Positions 34,956 to 46,596 of a stretch of DNA of 64,000 bases are shown piece after piece; the first letter of the stretch is position 1; each line of letters begins with the position of its first letter. The position numbers were made by a program, and so were the translations under genes. The notes beneath the pieces were generated by a model. That model did no database searches and was not told the origin of the DNA. It saw nothing but the letters and a program-made list of their open reading frames with translations. Source of the stretch: Bursaphelenchus xylophilus (Eukaryota > Nematoda > Chromadorea > Rhabditida > Aphelenchoididae); contig CAJFCV020000006.1 of the NCBI GenBank assembly GCA_904066235.2, positions 3,534,001-3,598,000 on the forward strand, in the 5' to 3' direction.

Positions 34956-36983
34956 ATGCCTATTCAAGGGAGAGAAGTCCTGCAGGACGTTGAAAAGTTC
35001 TTCGAGAGCAGTGAAGTTGACACGTATTTTATGTGCGGATTGTATATACTGTTGGGTAAGCCGTGTTTCAGTCTGACAGAAGCAGTGCATGTCAAATAGA
35101 AAAAGCATTAGCTTTAGGCCCAGTCTCTTTTGACAAAGCTGAAAACTTCCCGACTGACTGATACAATGACGGGCCTGATTTAGTGGCAAAAAACGTACCA
35201 TTTTGCATCCGGTTAGTATCAAAAAAAAAGTGGCCAAATGGCTCCCTCTTCAACAAAAAAACTCCATTTTGAAGGGCGCCCTTTCCCTCACAAAAAGAGC
35301 GGGTGCGCTTTTGAAATCGGAGTCTTTTCGCTTGGAGATGGAGGTATTTTGCCACATTTTTGATATTTCCCAGATGCAAAATGGTACGTTTTTTGCCACT
35401 GGTCAGGTCCGTCACATAGTATTTGTCACATATCGAGCACATCTCTTGCCAAAACTGTCTTCTATTCCAGGAGTTATCGCAATTTTCGCCAATCTTCTCA
35501 ACGTTTTGTTCTACCTCTATCAGCCGGATATACGAAAAAGCCACGCTTATATAATCGCGGTCGACTTTGGCGAAATGATCAATGGACTTTCTTACATTCT
35601 CACTGGTATTGGTCGAGGCGCCGCCTTGATCCAAGGACGATATTTGCAGCCAATCTCCGTCAACGATTGCTTTTTTACCACCTATTGGCCGGCTTTTTTA
35701 ATAATTGGCCCCGAAACCACAGCACTTCTGACAATTTTGGTGTCTTTTGAGCGGATTGTTGCTGTCAATTTACCTCATAAATACGACACTTTATTTCACG
35801 AAGAACGAAAATACCTATGGTTTATAGTGGTGGCTATGGTACAAATGGTAAGCAATTTTCTTGAGTAACCTTTTTATTCAAAAATTGCCAAAATAAGGAT
35901 TTCCTTCGTTTTTAGGGTTTTCTAACCATGGCCGCATTTTCTGCATACCGCGACCAAACACTATTTTCTGATCGGCATTGCGCAATTATCAGCTCAACAT
36001 CGGACTTTTTCTCAACGTTTCACTTTGCTTTTTTGGTTCTCTCCTATGTCGTCAGTTTTGTTTCACTTTTCATCGTTTATAACTTTCAAAACGTAAGTCC
36101 CTTCAAACCGATAAAAAGGAGATCCAAGTGAGTCCAGATTTGGTATCAAAAAGTGTAGCCGACATGTAAAAAGCATTGTTTGTATTTTCAAAGGACAGGT
36201 TATTATTTTTTGGTTATGGTTCTCTTCTCAAAATAAAATGCCCTTTCTGTCTCCACGATCCTTTCAGATACAGTGACGGGCATGATCCAGTGGCAGAAAA
36301 CGTACCATTTTGCATCCGGGAAGCATCAAAAAATGTAGCAAAATACCTCCCTCTCCAAGTGAAAAACCTCCGATTTTTTGGTGAGGGAAAGGGCGCGCCT
36401 TCAAAACGGAGATTTCTTCGTTGAAGAGGGAGGCATTGTGCTACATTTTTCGATACTTCCCGGATGCATAATGGTACGTTTTTTGCTACTCGATCAGGTC
36501 CGTCACTCCACCCAATCTGGCCTAACTTTCGCCTCCTTTTTTGACAACGCCTATTGGCTTTAAAGATTTGCATGATCATCCCTTTCCAGAACAAAGTCGT
36601 CTCAATAGTAGACACCCGTACAAGTCGCGCCCCCAAAATCTACGTCTTTCTCCTGATGACTGGAGTCGACGTGATTGTTGTCTCATTCCCTAGTATTCTC
36701 ATGCTGGGGACAAATTATAAGTACTGGTATCCGAACGACGTTGTCGTTGGACTAGCTACTTCAACTTTTGGGTAAGCCATTCTAGCTATGCCTTCTTATC
36801 TTCGAACTATACTCTTGATATTTACATTTTCTATTTTTTTCCATTTTCAGTCTCCTCTCGATAATCCACATAATTTTCAATATGATATACGACGCAAAGT
36901 TCCGCCAACGATTCGTCAGCTGCTACCACAAAGTCCGCCACAATTCGACGACGTCGAAACCAACCACTTCTTCAATCACCTGA
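34956..36983 (+). CDS. Serpentine (7TM) receptor, nematode chemoreceptor-like, paralogue A
   Basis: Five exons in phase (34956-35055, 35471-35847, 35916-36092, 36590-36771, 36851-36983) encode 322 aa. Conserved blocks shared with paralogue B are YFMC(G/A)LY in TM1, AVDFGE(M/I)INGxSYIxTGIGRG in TM2, TYWPxFLI and an ERI(V/F)AV motif at the DRY position after TM3, HCAII in the second extracellular loop, and a C-terminal LLSxxHIxFN. This fits a nematode serpentine receptor; an Srsx-like assignment is possible but unproven. Such receptors usually act in chemosensory neurons. Two introns (1 and 3) each contain a copy of palindromic MITE family P. The C-terminal tail is short and Ser/Thr-rich. No lesion is visible. 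Confidence 0.88.
35164..35415. mobile_element. Palindromic MITE family P, copy 2 (GPCR A intron 1)
   Basis: A hairpin element with arms CAATGACGGGCCTGA...TCAGGTCCGTCAC and the family core AACGTACCATTTTGCATCC on both arms. It lies between exons 1 and 2 of GPCR paralogue A. Confidence 0.85.
36271..36507. mobile_element. Palindromic MITE family P, copy 3 (GPCR A intron 3)
   Basis: A 237-bp hairpin element starting CAGTGACGGGCATGATCC and ending GGTCCGTCACT, between exons 3 and 4 of GPCR paralogue A. Paralogue B has no intron at this position. Confidence 0.85.
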
Positions 36984-38786
36984 CGTACGAACCAAATAAT
37001 CAACCAGCAAATATTATATTATTTATAAATATATACTTGGAAGTACATGTGTGCGGGCATGCCCTAAATTTGTGATTTAATTTGTGGTTCTTTTGCTAAC
37101 CGAGTTATCGGACTCTCTTTGGTCGGAGAACTTCAACTTCGAAAGGTTTTGTTGTTAAATTGAGGGTACTTATGACATGAGAGTAACCGGTTCTATAGTA
37201 AACGTTATACTATGACTTTTACATTTCTGACGGAGTGCACTTCATAGTTATGTTCAAAATGCAATTCTTTTGTTCTACTTAGATTTAGACAAAACAATGA
37301 CCTCTTATTCGTTTCAGTCGACAAAAAAGTCGCAAGAAGTCTCCGGCTTTGACATCTAGAAATACTAAAAGTCCATTGTTAATGAAGAAAGCCAGCCCTA
37401 ATTCTCACGTCAAAAGTAGTTATCAGTTTCTTGTCTCCTTCATATCCTCTGATATCAAGGAGATTCGGGCATCTTGAATCCTTTTTTGGCCTAACTCTAC
37501 TGTAAACCTCCTTGCCGTTTACTTCCACATGTATTCTAATTTTGGAATTACAAGTTTCTACGCCATTTTTGGTGCAGTAAACATTACATTTACCTTTGAT
37601 ATGACTTCAAAATTTCCCCGACATCAAACCGGTTCCTAAGTACTCATAGATCGCTGTCCTTGCTCATCTCAACCACCAAAACCCTACATTATCTGCACGT
37701 TTGTTCTCGAACTCTCTGAGTACATTCTCATAGATTTCTCATAGTGAATTAAAACTCCTAATGGTGCAAAGCTTTGTGGGAACACTTGCAAATTTTGACA
37801 GAGAACGTATCAAACGGCCTCTTGCTGTCGGAAATATATACATTTTAGTGTGTAGAACAAAAAAGCTGTGGGATAAATACAATTTTTGTTTTCGTAGTTC
37901 AGAAGGCATTTCTTGAGTTGTGATTACAAATTTATTGAATTACCAAAGTTGTTGTTTTTAGCGGTACAGGGCACTTTTTCAACTTCCAATTTGCAGGACA
38001 TTTCTAATAGCTCCACGTCAGCCTAGCGTACTTGAACCTAGTCCCTTAGCAAGTTTTATTTTCAGTGTCACGTTTCGTCGCAAACAGAATTTTGGAGCAA
38101 ATCTGTCCTTGTTCTTTTGCCGTGACAAAACCTCGCTTTCTATTCAGAAAATCACGCCATAAATTTTTCTTGATTTTTTGAGACCAATTTTGCATACCAA
38201 AAATTCTGCCGGCAGAATTTTGATCTCTAAAATCTTTTGGTCAACCGATATTGTGTGAACGAAGCGTCTGAACGGTTCAGGAAGGACCGTCGTCAATTGG
38301 AGAAAACGAAGATAGGGGGAAACTGTAAAGTATTATCTTTCTTCGATGTAAGTGTCGGAATTAGGGTAATCAATGGTGCTGACTTCGAAAATGACATCAT
38401 TTTCGATCTTTTCTATTTTCCTTAAGAAAAGAATCATCAAAAAAAATGAATGTCATTTTCGAAGCCAGCACCACTGATTATCCTAATTTCGACACTTACA
38501 TCGAAGAAAAATAATACTTTTCAGTTTCCCCAATTGTCTTTTTCCCCAATCGTCGTTCCCGGGTTCAGGGAATGCGTTAGATTGCCGTGGGTTCAGAAAT
38601 ACTGTGTAACCATAAACATAGGACATAAAATCTAAAAACTTTCGCAACAGATTAACGTTCATCCCACACCCTTAATTTCTTCCCTTTCCCTGTAAGAATG
38701 TATTTCATTGTTTGTTTATGACATAATCCTTTTACTCCAGTTAACTGTGTTCTGTACAACAACAAATTCCAGCGACTGTACGTCTA
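36984..38786. other. Intergenic between GPCR A and the mariner element
   Basis: No gene is supported. It holds a long foldback repeat at 38316-38530. The rest is AT-rich unique-looking sequence. Confidence 0.6.
38316..38530. mobile_element. Foldback element with arms of about 85 bp
   Basis: The left arm (about 38316-38404) and right arm (about 38445-38530) are inverted copies with few mismatches, including TTCTTCGATGTAAGTGTCG and its inverse, and a short AT-rich loop. No coding sequence. Confidence 0.8.
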
Positions 38787-40024
38787 CAGGGTGTCCCAAA
38801 AAAAATGCATGTTTTTTTCCATGGGTCCTGACGCGAAAATGTTTAGGTCAGGCCAAAAGATTTTTGTACTGCTAAAATCTCCGTGTTTTTCTACCCTAGT
38901 CATTTCAGTTTTGTGTTCATATCGATTAAGTAGCATGGTTTTTTAAAATGTCAAACAAAGGAACTGCGATTTTGTCACTATTTTTGAGCCGTTCAAGTTG
39001 TAAATTTGCCCAGCATAGAAAGGACGTTGTGTCAAAAGTAATCACGCGATGTAAGGAGCTTGATAACGATAGTAAGCGTCCAGGACGTAAAGGAAAACGC
39101 ACCGCCAGCGGTTCTGTCAACCGGGAGAACACCAACAGCAAAACGCTATTTTCAAGAAAAAATTGCCTTGGAGATCGGCATCAGCGACCGATCGGTCACC
39201 CGAATAGTCTATGATGAGCTACGCCTCACGCTGTATAAGCTGTAAAAAGCTCAGATCTTTAAAGTAGACGGCAAGTGCGTGCGGCGCGAAAAATGTCGAA
39301 AACTCAAGGGCTGGGCCGCAACTCACAGACGTGAGCGCATTCGTTCGTGGTTCAATATTTGGCGGATGCACAACCACCAGAGCAATTGGATCTTCTTAGA
39401 TGAGGCCCTCGGCATGTCGGCTAACGTCGAAAACCGTCAAAATCCGGGCCGTCATCGCCTAAGGCGGAATTTCTCCCAGCGGCAAGAATTCCATGGTTTT
39501 CTCGGATCAAGGGGGCAAAATTTTAGCGCCGCGTTAATCTTGATTTTCCCGTACTTCTGTTGACTCAGCAGAACCTCGGCAATGCAAATCTGGCGTTCCT
39601 GCTAGACTCAGCGCCGGCTCACAAGGCAAAATCGACTCAGGACCCGAAATGGGAACGATTTCCCCGATTTCACCCCGTCCGCAAAATGGCCGTCTGCTCG
39701 CCGGATCTGAATCCGATTGACTATATTTTTTTTCAATTGGAGGCCATTGCCTGTACTACACACCACAGAAGTTTGGAATGGCAAAGTAATCGTTGCGCCA
39801 AGAACGGGACCGATTTCCTCGAAAAAGGCTGCGGCCCCGAGCCCAAAATTTTAAGTTACGTTTGAAGCTCTATATCGCCACCAAGGGCAGCCACTGTGAA
39901 ACTGGCTTGATATGTTATCAATAATCCTCTATGTTACTGATATCCATCGTTAGTTTGGCTAAATTTTGTTTGGTATATAAAATGTAGCCATAAAAATAAC
40001 ATGCATTTTTTTTGGGACACCCTG
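38787..40024 (+). mobile_element. Tc1/mariner-type transposon with broken transposase
   Basis: A 1238-bp element. Near-perfect inverted ends (CAGGGTGTCCCAAAAAAAAT... and inverse) and TA on both sides show it was mobilised. Its interior encodes a plus-strand transposase in pieces (see pseudogene at 38948). It lies between two paralogous GPCR genes. Confidence 0.92.
38948..39930 (+). pseudogene. Mariner-family transposase, frameshifted
   Basis: Transposase features appear in order but in different frames. An N-terminal part (KDVVSKVITRC) is followed by a helix-turn-helix (EIGISDRSVTRIV), then the first catalytic Asp context (IFLDEA), LLDSAPAHKA, SPDLNPIDY carrying a later acidic residue, and a C-terminal LYIATKGSHCETG. 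Stops and frameshifts separate the blocks, so no active enzyme is expected. The domain order is that of the DDE transposases of Tc1/mariner elements. Confidence 0.88.
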
Positions 40025-40093
40025 TAATCGTCAGACATACCACCTACTCATGTCTGAAGTAAACATTCCGAGAAAAAGTTAGCTACGGACGTT

Positions 40094-42225
40094 ATGGATT
40101 GGCTTACGACAACGACCGTTGCGACCGCGTTTCATTCCACTTCTTCGCAGACCTACTTTATGTGCGCCCTTTATGTTGTTCTAGGTATGGTGGGAAGATG
40201 TAATCGAAAATTATGCAAAAAGTTTCTTTTCCACGACCAAAGTTTATTTCACATACTCTACAGTATTCCAACCGAAGAATAGAGCAAAAAGGTCTCAAGA
40301 AATAGAAAATTTTGTACAAAAAGTTTAGCAGAGACAGAAAACAAAGAATATAAAATAATTAAGTATTTTTCAGGATCAGTATCAATCTTGGCCAACGCAC
40401 TAAACCTCAGTTTCTATCTCGTTAGATCCGACCTTCGTCGTCAATACCGCTATCTAATTGCCGTTGATTTTGGCGAAATTATTAACGGCGTTTCCTATAT
40501 TGTCACTGGGATTGGTAGAGGACGTGCGTTAGTAGGGGGTTATTATCATAATCCAGCTTCAATCCACTACTGCTTTTTCCAGGCAAGTAATTTTTATTTA
40601 TTTTTTTTTGAAACTTATTTCGCTCATTACAACCCCAAAAACTTTTAATGTAATCATAACATATTTTCAGACCTATTGGCCAATATTTCTAATCCTGGGA
40701 ACAGAAATCACTGCATTATTAACACTTTTAATGTCAGTGGAGCGGATTTTTGCAGTTCAAGCACCAACTTATTACGAAAAGATATTTTTTGGTGAAAAAC
40801 GGTACTTTTGGTTTGGTGGCACAGGAATTATTCAGTGTGTAAGTTCCTATTAAAGTTAGTGTTTGAACTTTTACAGTGACCTTTTTAATAGTACTCATTA
40901 TATTCGCGCTGAAATCCCATTAGCTGAATAATTGCATAAAAATTTCAAAAACAAAATGCTGAACTTTAGACTCATAAGTTTAGCTCAAAAATAGCTGTAA
41001 CTTTATCTAATAATACAGTGGTGGACCTAATCCAGTGGCAAAAAACGTACCATTTTGCATCGGGAAGTATAAAAAATGCAGGAGAATGCTCCCTTTCCAA
41101 CTAAAAATAACTCCGTTTTGAAGGGCGCGTTTTTAAAAAAAATCGGAGTATTTAGAGGGAGGTATTTTGCAACATTTTGATACTTCCCGGATGAAAAATG
41201 GTACGTTTTTTGCCACTGGATCAGGTCCGCCACTGCAATTTCATCTAATCACAACCAATTTTTTTAGCTTCTAATCCTTTGGGCAGCCCTAACTGCTTAC
41301 AACAACTACGAAGAAACCTCCGATCAGCACTGTGCAATCATCGGTTCAACCTCGAATGAATTTGCAATTTTCCATTTCCTTTTTCTAATCCTAGCCTATG
41401 TGGTTTCGTTCACCTCGCTGGTGGTTGTCTACTGCGTTCAACGACGAAACCGCAATATCAAAAAAGTCAAACGAAATTCGGGGCCGAGAATTCAAACCTA
41501 CATTGTGCTTACCGGGCTTGATGTGATCTTGGTGACAATTCCCGGTGTTACAATGCTCGGGGCAAAATTTGGTTGGTGGACACCGAACGACATTATCATC
41601 AGCTTGACTTATTCTACTACGGGGTGAGTTGGATCAGATCCAGTGGCAGAAAAGGTATCATTTTGCATCCGAGAAGTGTCAAAAAATGTGGCAAAATACC
41701 TCCCTCTTTAAAAAAACTCCGCTTTCAAAAGCGCCCCTCTCAAAAGGGAGTTTTTTTAGTTGGACAGGGAGGCATTTTGCTACATTTTTTGATACTTCCC
41801 GGATGCAAAATGGTACGTTTTTTGCCACTGGATCAGGCCCGCCGCTGTACGTATAAGAAAATTTTTAATCAAAAATTCATTTTTTCTTCAAATATCTAGT
41901 GTAATATCGCAAAAAAGTTCTCTCTAAATTGCCCTTTACAACCAGCAAACTCTAGTATACCGAGGTAAACATCTCCAGTTATAAATAGAGCCTATTTCCC
42001 TCCATTTTCTTCAATATTTCGACTCTTTACACTATCGACTCTTTCAGTTTACTATCATTGGTTCATATTGGATTCAATTTGGTGTTCCAAAAGAATTTCA
42101 AATCCCGAGTGCTCGGCTGCTATCGCCGTGTGGTCATTTCCAAAGGCGACGAAACAACCCACGCCGTTGGAGCAGCGCCAGCAACAATTCTACAAGTCAG
42201 CAGAACAACCAGTAAAACAATATAA
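40094..42225 (+). CDS. Serpentine (7TM) receptor, nematode chemoreceptor-like, paralogue B
   Basis: Five exons in phase (40094-40184, 40374-40582, 40671-40838, 41268-41623, 42048-42225) encode 333 aa. It aligns along its length with paralogue A, sharing YFMCALY, AVDFGEIINGVSYIVTGIGRG, TYWPIFLI, VERIFAV at the DRY position, HCAII and the C-terminal LLSLVHIGFN. The intron after exon 2 uses a GC donor (TTCCAG|GCAAGT), the junction confirmed by comparison with A (CFF...TYWP). Exon 4 corresponds to exons 3 plus 4 of A, so an intron has been gained or lost. Introns 3 and 4 each hold a family P MITE. The tail is longer than in A. AATAAA follows the stop. Confidence 0.88.
41016..41235. mobile_element. 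Palindromic MITE family P, copy 4 (GPCR B intron 3)
   Basis: A hairpin element with ends CAGTGGTGGACCTAATCC and GGATCAGGTCCGCCACTG, the best preserved termini of the family. It lies directly before exon 4 of GPCR paralogue B, ending 32 bases before the exon. Confidence 0.85.
41631..41847. mobile_element. Palindromic MITE family P, copy 5 (GPCR B intron 4)
   Basis: A hairpin element beginning about 7 bases after the exon 4 donor, so its left end nearly touches the splice site and may be truncated. The right end reads GGATCAGGCCCGCCGCTG. Confidence 0.85.
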
Positions 42226-42233
42226 AAATATTC

Positions 42234-42239
42234 AATAAA
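42234..42239 (+). terminator. Polyadenylation signal of GPCR B
   Basis: AATAAA begins 9 nt after the GPCR B stop codon. The next gene is on the opposite strand, so transcripts converge here. Confidence 0.6.
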
Positions 42240-42427
42240 CGGGTAGTCGATGAAAATAACAACTTTCAGAGATAAAAGCAGGTATTTAAAAGCCTATCGA
42301 GTTAAAAAAACATAGTAAAAAGTCGCAATTATTATTAAACTTTATTAAAATTTCAATACTTGAGAGTTATTTGGAAAGTAATTTCAAAAAGTGATAACAA
42401 AACCCGAGATTATGCATGATACCCTCC

Positions 42428-43439
42428 TCAATAATGCTGCGAATAGCGGTTGTGCCGACGGGGTGAGCAACAACATGAGATGCAGGAGCAACAGCAACAG
42501 AGGCAGCAAATCAGCGAAGAGACGATGAAGATCACCGACGCCAAAACCACATATCCCTGCACATTCTGGCAACAATCAGCGTTCAAGGGGCCGCAGCAAG
42601 TGTAGTAATGGAGGATGCTGGGTGGAGGGCATTGGGACATCGGGGCAACCAGGTAAGGGCATGTCACTGCGGATTCTCTGAAATGAGGGCATGGATAAGA
42701 TAAAAATTGTGATTTTTTAGGAAGAAAAATCGCTAGACCAGCTTCCAAATGGTAAGAAGTACTTTTTTGGACATTTCAGCTACAAATTCATACAAAAATT
42801 CGCCGAAATTTTTAATCAAACATCAAAAAAATATTACACTCATGGACAAGATAAAAATTCGAATTTTTTAGGTAAAACACTAATCGCACTTGACCGTAAG
42901 CCCACAAAAAATGTTTTACTAAAACAAAGCAACGTTTTAGCAAACCCATCACACAAAAAACTTGCGAAAACAATGTTGTACTAGACGGCTATGAATAATC
43001 TAAAAAACCAATGACGCATGGATAGAATACGAAAAGAATAGCCTCTAGGACAACTCATAAGGCCTTTTCCAATACCTAAATGTTATTTTTAACTCAAAAA
43101 CTACATGAATTTCATCAATAAAATATATTATTATAGGCGACATCATATGTAACATGAAAAACGGCATTCACAAGCCAATTTTCCGGTTGAAATCAAGAGA
43201 AAAGTTCGAACCTCATCGTAAATGTCGTATTCTCCATTTCCCACAAAAAATAGAGGTTTTCAACAAAAAAATTATATTACACTAGACATCAATCAAAAGA
43301 ATTACCTGACAGTGATGACGCCGTACTTGTCCAGGATTGAGAAGATGTCTCTGGCGACCTCCTCGGCCTCATCATGTCTGTGTTCGGGCTGTGCGACGGC
43401 GATTCCGGCCAAAAAACAAAGAAAAACGACATTGTTCAT
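42428..43439 (-). CDS. Small Cys-rich type I membrane protein, paralogue 1
   Basis: Two exons (43306-43439, 42428-42677) join in phase 2 to give 127 aa. A signal peptide (MNNVVFLCFLAGIAVAQ) is followed by an acidic helix (DEAEEVARDIFSILDKYGV), a Cys-rich extracellular part (TCPYLVAPMSQCPP, YYTCCG, ADCC), a hydrophobic segment (GYVVLASVIFIVSSLI) running into a dense Cys cluster (CCLCCCCSCISCCC), and a short basic tail. The juxtamembrane Cys cluster may be palmitoylated. The gene at 45641-46596 has the same exon layout, intron phase and spacing of extracellular Cys, so the two are paralogues. Function is unknown. Confidence 0.82.
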
Positions 43440-45640
43440 CGTGTCAAGTCGATCTAAAATAAACACACAAAATAGAGCCAGTTATAAACGGCGATTCGGT
43501 ATCTATCATCTGACACGAGTTTACAAAAATTTTGCAGAACAAATGGGCGTTCGATCGATCAGAAATTGGCCAGAAAAAGCGGTGGGAAATTTGAACAGGA
43601 AGATCGGAGAGGAATGAGCGCCTTTCATAAAATTTGACGCTTTTCTCTTTTGATGATCAGGGAGAAAAAACGTGAGCTCGGGAGAATCGCGATTTTGCGG
43701 AAATTTGTGGGAAAATTTGGAAAAAAATTGATAAAAATAGATGCTTCGACTCTCTCACAACAATTATCATGACCATTTGGACTCAAAATTAACGATTTTT
43801 GACCAAAACAGCCGTTTTTATTAAATTTTACTCAAGAAATCTGCTATTTCGAGAGCAAGAGTAAATTGTGCGTACTTGAGGCTCGTTTTCAAGCCGTAAT
43901 GGGAGTAATTTGAGGGCCACGCGACCTAATTTTTAATGTGAGTCCAATTTCAGGCGTCAAATTAGCGATTCTTTGCTCAAACTTTTTATAAACCTTCAAA
44001 GAATTTTTGAAAAATCGTTGCCAAAGAAGATTAGGGGTCTGTAGGGCAAAACTAAGAGATATCACGTTTTTCTTGAGGTCTGTGGATGTAAAAAATCAAA
44101 AATACTTACAATTTAAAAAACAAAAATGTTACAACTACCATTTTCTATCTGTTTACAAAACAAAAACGCCATAAATCATCGTATTTAACCCCGAAACCCC
44201 GGGATTCCCCTCGAAATTCAAAATCAGCCCCCTTTCCAATGTTTCGACCCAAAATTTCGCACCCAAAAACCCGCCAACCCGTGAGTAATAAGCGTCCCGA
44301 AAACCGTGTCTAATGTCGGAAATTAGGGGCTGCCACCGAAAACACATTAAAAATTCATCGGGGTGGTTCATTTGGCCGGGGCCATTGTGCTTTGTCTTCC
44401 CCCCTCTTGCAACACTTGTATTCCCAACGCTATGGCGGATTTCGGTGTGAAAAGTCGTCGTGTTTTTGACGGATTCGTTTTTCGCCTGTGCGTCAGAAGA
44501 TCCCAGAAAAAAGAGGGCCGGAAAAACAAGTTTGTGGGCGAGTAGGTCAATGTGCGGACACAAAAAAGATGTAAATTCGAAGTGAGTTGGTGGGTTAGGA
44601 AGGGTTGAAAAGGTTCGGATGAGAAAAAAAAGATTCTCAGTTCCGGTTCGAGGGTGGGAGAAGAATGGGGGTTTCGGGGATGGTGAGCGTGCCATATAAG
44701 TGTCTGAAAATTTTTGAAAAAAACGTGATAAATAGGGTAGAAGACTATGTAGAACGAATTGAGGGAAATTTCTACCATCTGTGTACTAGTCGCGCCATAA
44801 AGTCCTGACACATTTTGTCGCGGGTGTCGCGTGAGAAAAGTGGCAAGTTCGCGCGAAAGTGCATGTCGCTAGTGAAACGGGGAATTGCCGCGACGGGTCC
44901 GACAGAAAAACAAAATGCACTGTGCAAATGTGTCAGGACTTTATGTCGCGACTAGTAGCTCAAGAAGTGGGATGGAAATCAAAAATTTTTGTACATCAGA
45001 TTATGGTAGCTCAAAATGAAAATAAAACTGCTCGATATTCCATGCTCCGATCTTCTTCAAATTCTATATATATATGCATGATCTGTCTGAGGTGTAAATT
45101 CTGTAAGCTGTATAAATTCTTAAAAATTCCAGAAGCGTTGCAGGCGCTGTTCAATATATCCAACGAGATTCGCAGACGAGAGACTATGGAACATGAGGAG
45201 AGCTGGTTCTCTCACAGCAAAATGATTCTGTGATTCTGCTATGACCCTGAACGCGAGTAGAATTTTTTCATATCCCATGAAAAATTCTAGTTTATTTTGT
45301 GCTGAGTTTCATCAAGGCCCCAACTTTTTGTACTTCAAGCATCTTCCTTTGCTTTAAAGTTTTCTCAAAAATTCCATCTTTATCCACGAAGTACAAACGG
45401 AACATCAACAAGTTCCTCGAAATTCGGAACGGCTCTAATTGAAAAATTGGATGTGAAAGGTCCAAGAATCCATGAATTGCGAGCGAAAGGCCGAAAAAAC
45501 TTCAAAATGCTTTTGCCTCTATAAATATCAAATAAACCTAAATTTACTCAGTAATATGAATCGGGAATCTCAAAGACTCCGACAATAAAACCGGTCCAAA
45601 TTTACTTATATATAAAATTAATATATAGCACAAATCCTCT
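43440..45640. other. Intergenic with GC-richer block and a MITE
   Basis: No gene is supported. The block at about 44160-44690 is open in both directions without splice-linked exons and is probably non-coding. A degraded dispersed repeat lies at about 45150-45215. Confidence 0.5.
44786..44955. mobile_element. TA-flanked MITE (CTAGTCGCG ends)
   Basis: A 170-bp element with inverted ends CTAGTCGCG(C)CATAAAGTCCTGACACA and inverse, TA on both sides. It is related to 33000-33144 by end motif and by an internal block with GTGCATGTC. Confidence 0.85.
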
Positions 45641-46596
45641 TCAAAACGGCCCCTCAATCCGCTCGTTGCATTTGCAGGCGCACAATAAGATACATAGGAG
45701 ACAGAAGACAATCGACGTGATGAAGAATAAAAGCAAAAGATTCGATAAAATGATGTCATAGGCCTGTCGATTCTCTCGGCAAATCTCGTCGAAGCGGCCG
45801 GCGCAACTGTAAAACTTGGTCAGCGTCGGGCGGCCACATTCGGTCCGGTTGGCGGCGACTCGCGGCGGACAACGAGGGGCCGACTTCCTGAAGAAGGGAC
45901 TAATTATAATTTGCGTGTTTGGGGAGGTTGTCCAGGCAACCGAGATTCGCATGCAAATGTCCCCAAGGTTTGTCTCTATTGTTTTGCAACGGATTAATGT
46001 TTTTGAAACATTTTGAAGGTACAATTTACAGTGTAAAATACAATTCTTTAGACATTAAAAATGCTCTGTTTACATCGCATGTTAGTTGCTGAAAATTTTA
46101 GCTTGCTGTTTGCAAGGGTAGCCGAGATTTTCAACGATCTTTGCAGACGAGAGATCACGGAAAATGAGGAGAAATGGTCACAGAGAAAACGTTTTTTGGC
46201 CGTATTCTTTTTTGTGTGGGAAAAAACCATCCACAAAGCGACTTATAGCGAAAAGCCAATCTTTCTCTGACCCATTCTCCTCATTTCCACATTCTCTCGC
46301 TTCCAAAGACCCTTGAATTTCTCGGCTTCTCTTTTAAAACTTGAGCCAAGATTTTTACCAAACGACAAGGCGTCTATGCACACACTATGCTCCAAATTTG
46401 AAAAGAATCCGAAGGTTGACACTCGAGAAATTTTCATTTCATTTCCATGCTTATTTTAGGCCCCACAATTACAAAAGATGACTTACTTTAAAATCAGGAC
46501 GTTGTAACTCTCCAGGAAACTAATATAAGAGCTGAAGAAGTCATCAGATGCGTGACTAGAGATCAAGAGAAAGGCGGTGATTATGAAAAGTCGCAT
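45641..46596 (-). CDS. Small Cys-containing type I membrane protein, paralogue 2
   Basis: Two exons (46487-46596, 45641-45887) join in phase 2 to give 118 aa. It has a signal peptide (MRLFIITAFLLISSHA), a short helix ending SFLESYNVLIL, an extracellular part with spaced Cys (RCPPRVAANRTECGRP, YSCAG, ICRENR), one hydrophobic segment (ILSNLLLLFFITSIVFCLL) and a short Cys-containing cytoplasmic tail. NRT is a possible N-glycosylation site. The architecture copies the 42428-43439 gene. The intron carries a palindromic pair of the dispersed repeat (about 46115-46200 and 46255-46330). Function is unknown. Confidence 0.82.

Noticed and set aside
35092..35634. 180-aa minus-strand open frame
   Set aside because: Antisense to GPCR A exon 2 and the family P MITE.
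44153..44811. 180-aa and 147-aa minus-strand open frames
   Set aside because: Overlapping frames in a GC-richer block, no consistent exon structure, and the overlapping MITE end at 44786 intrudes.
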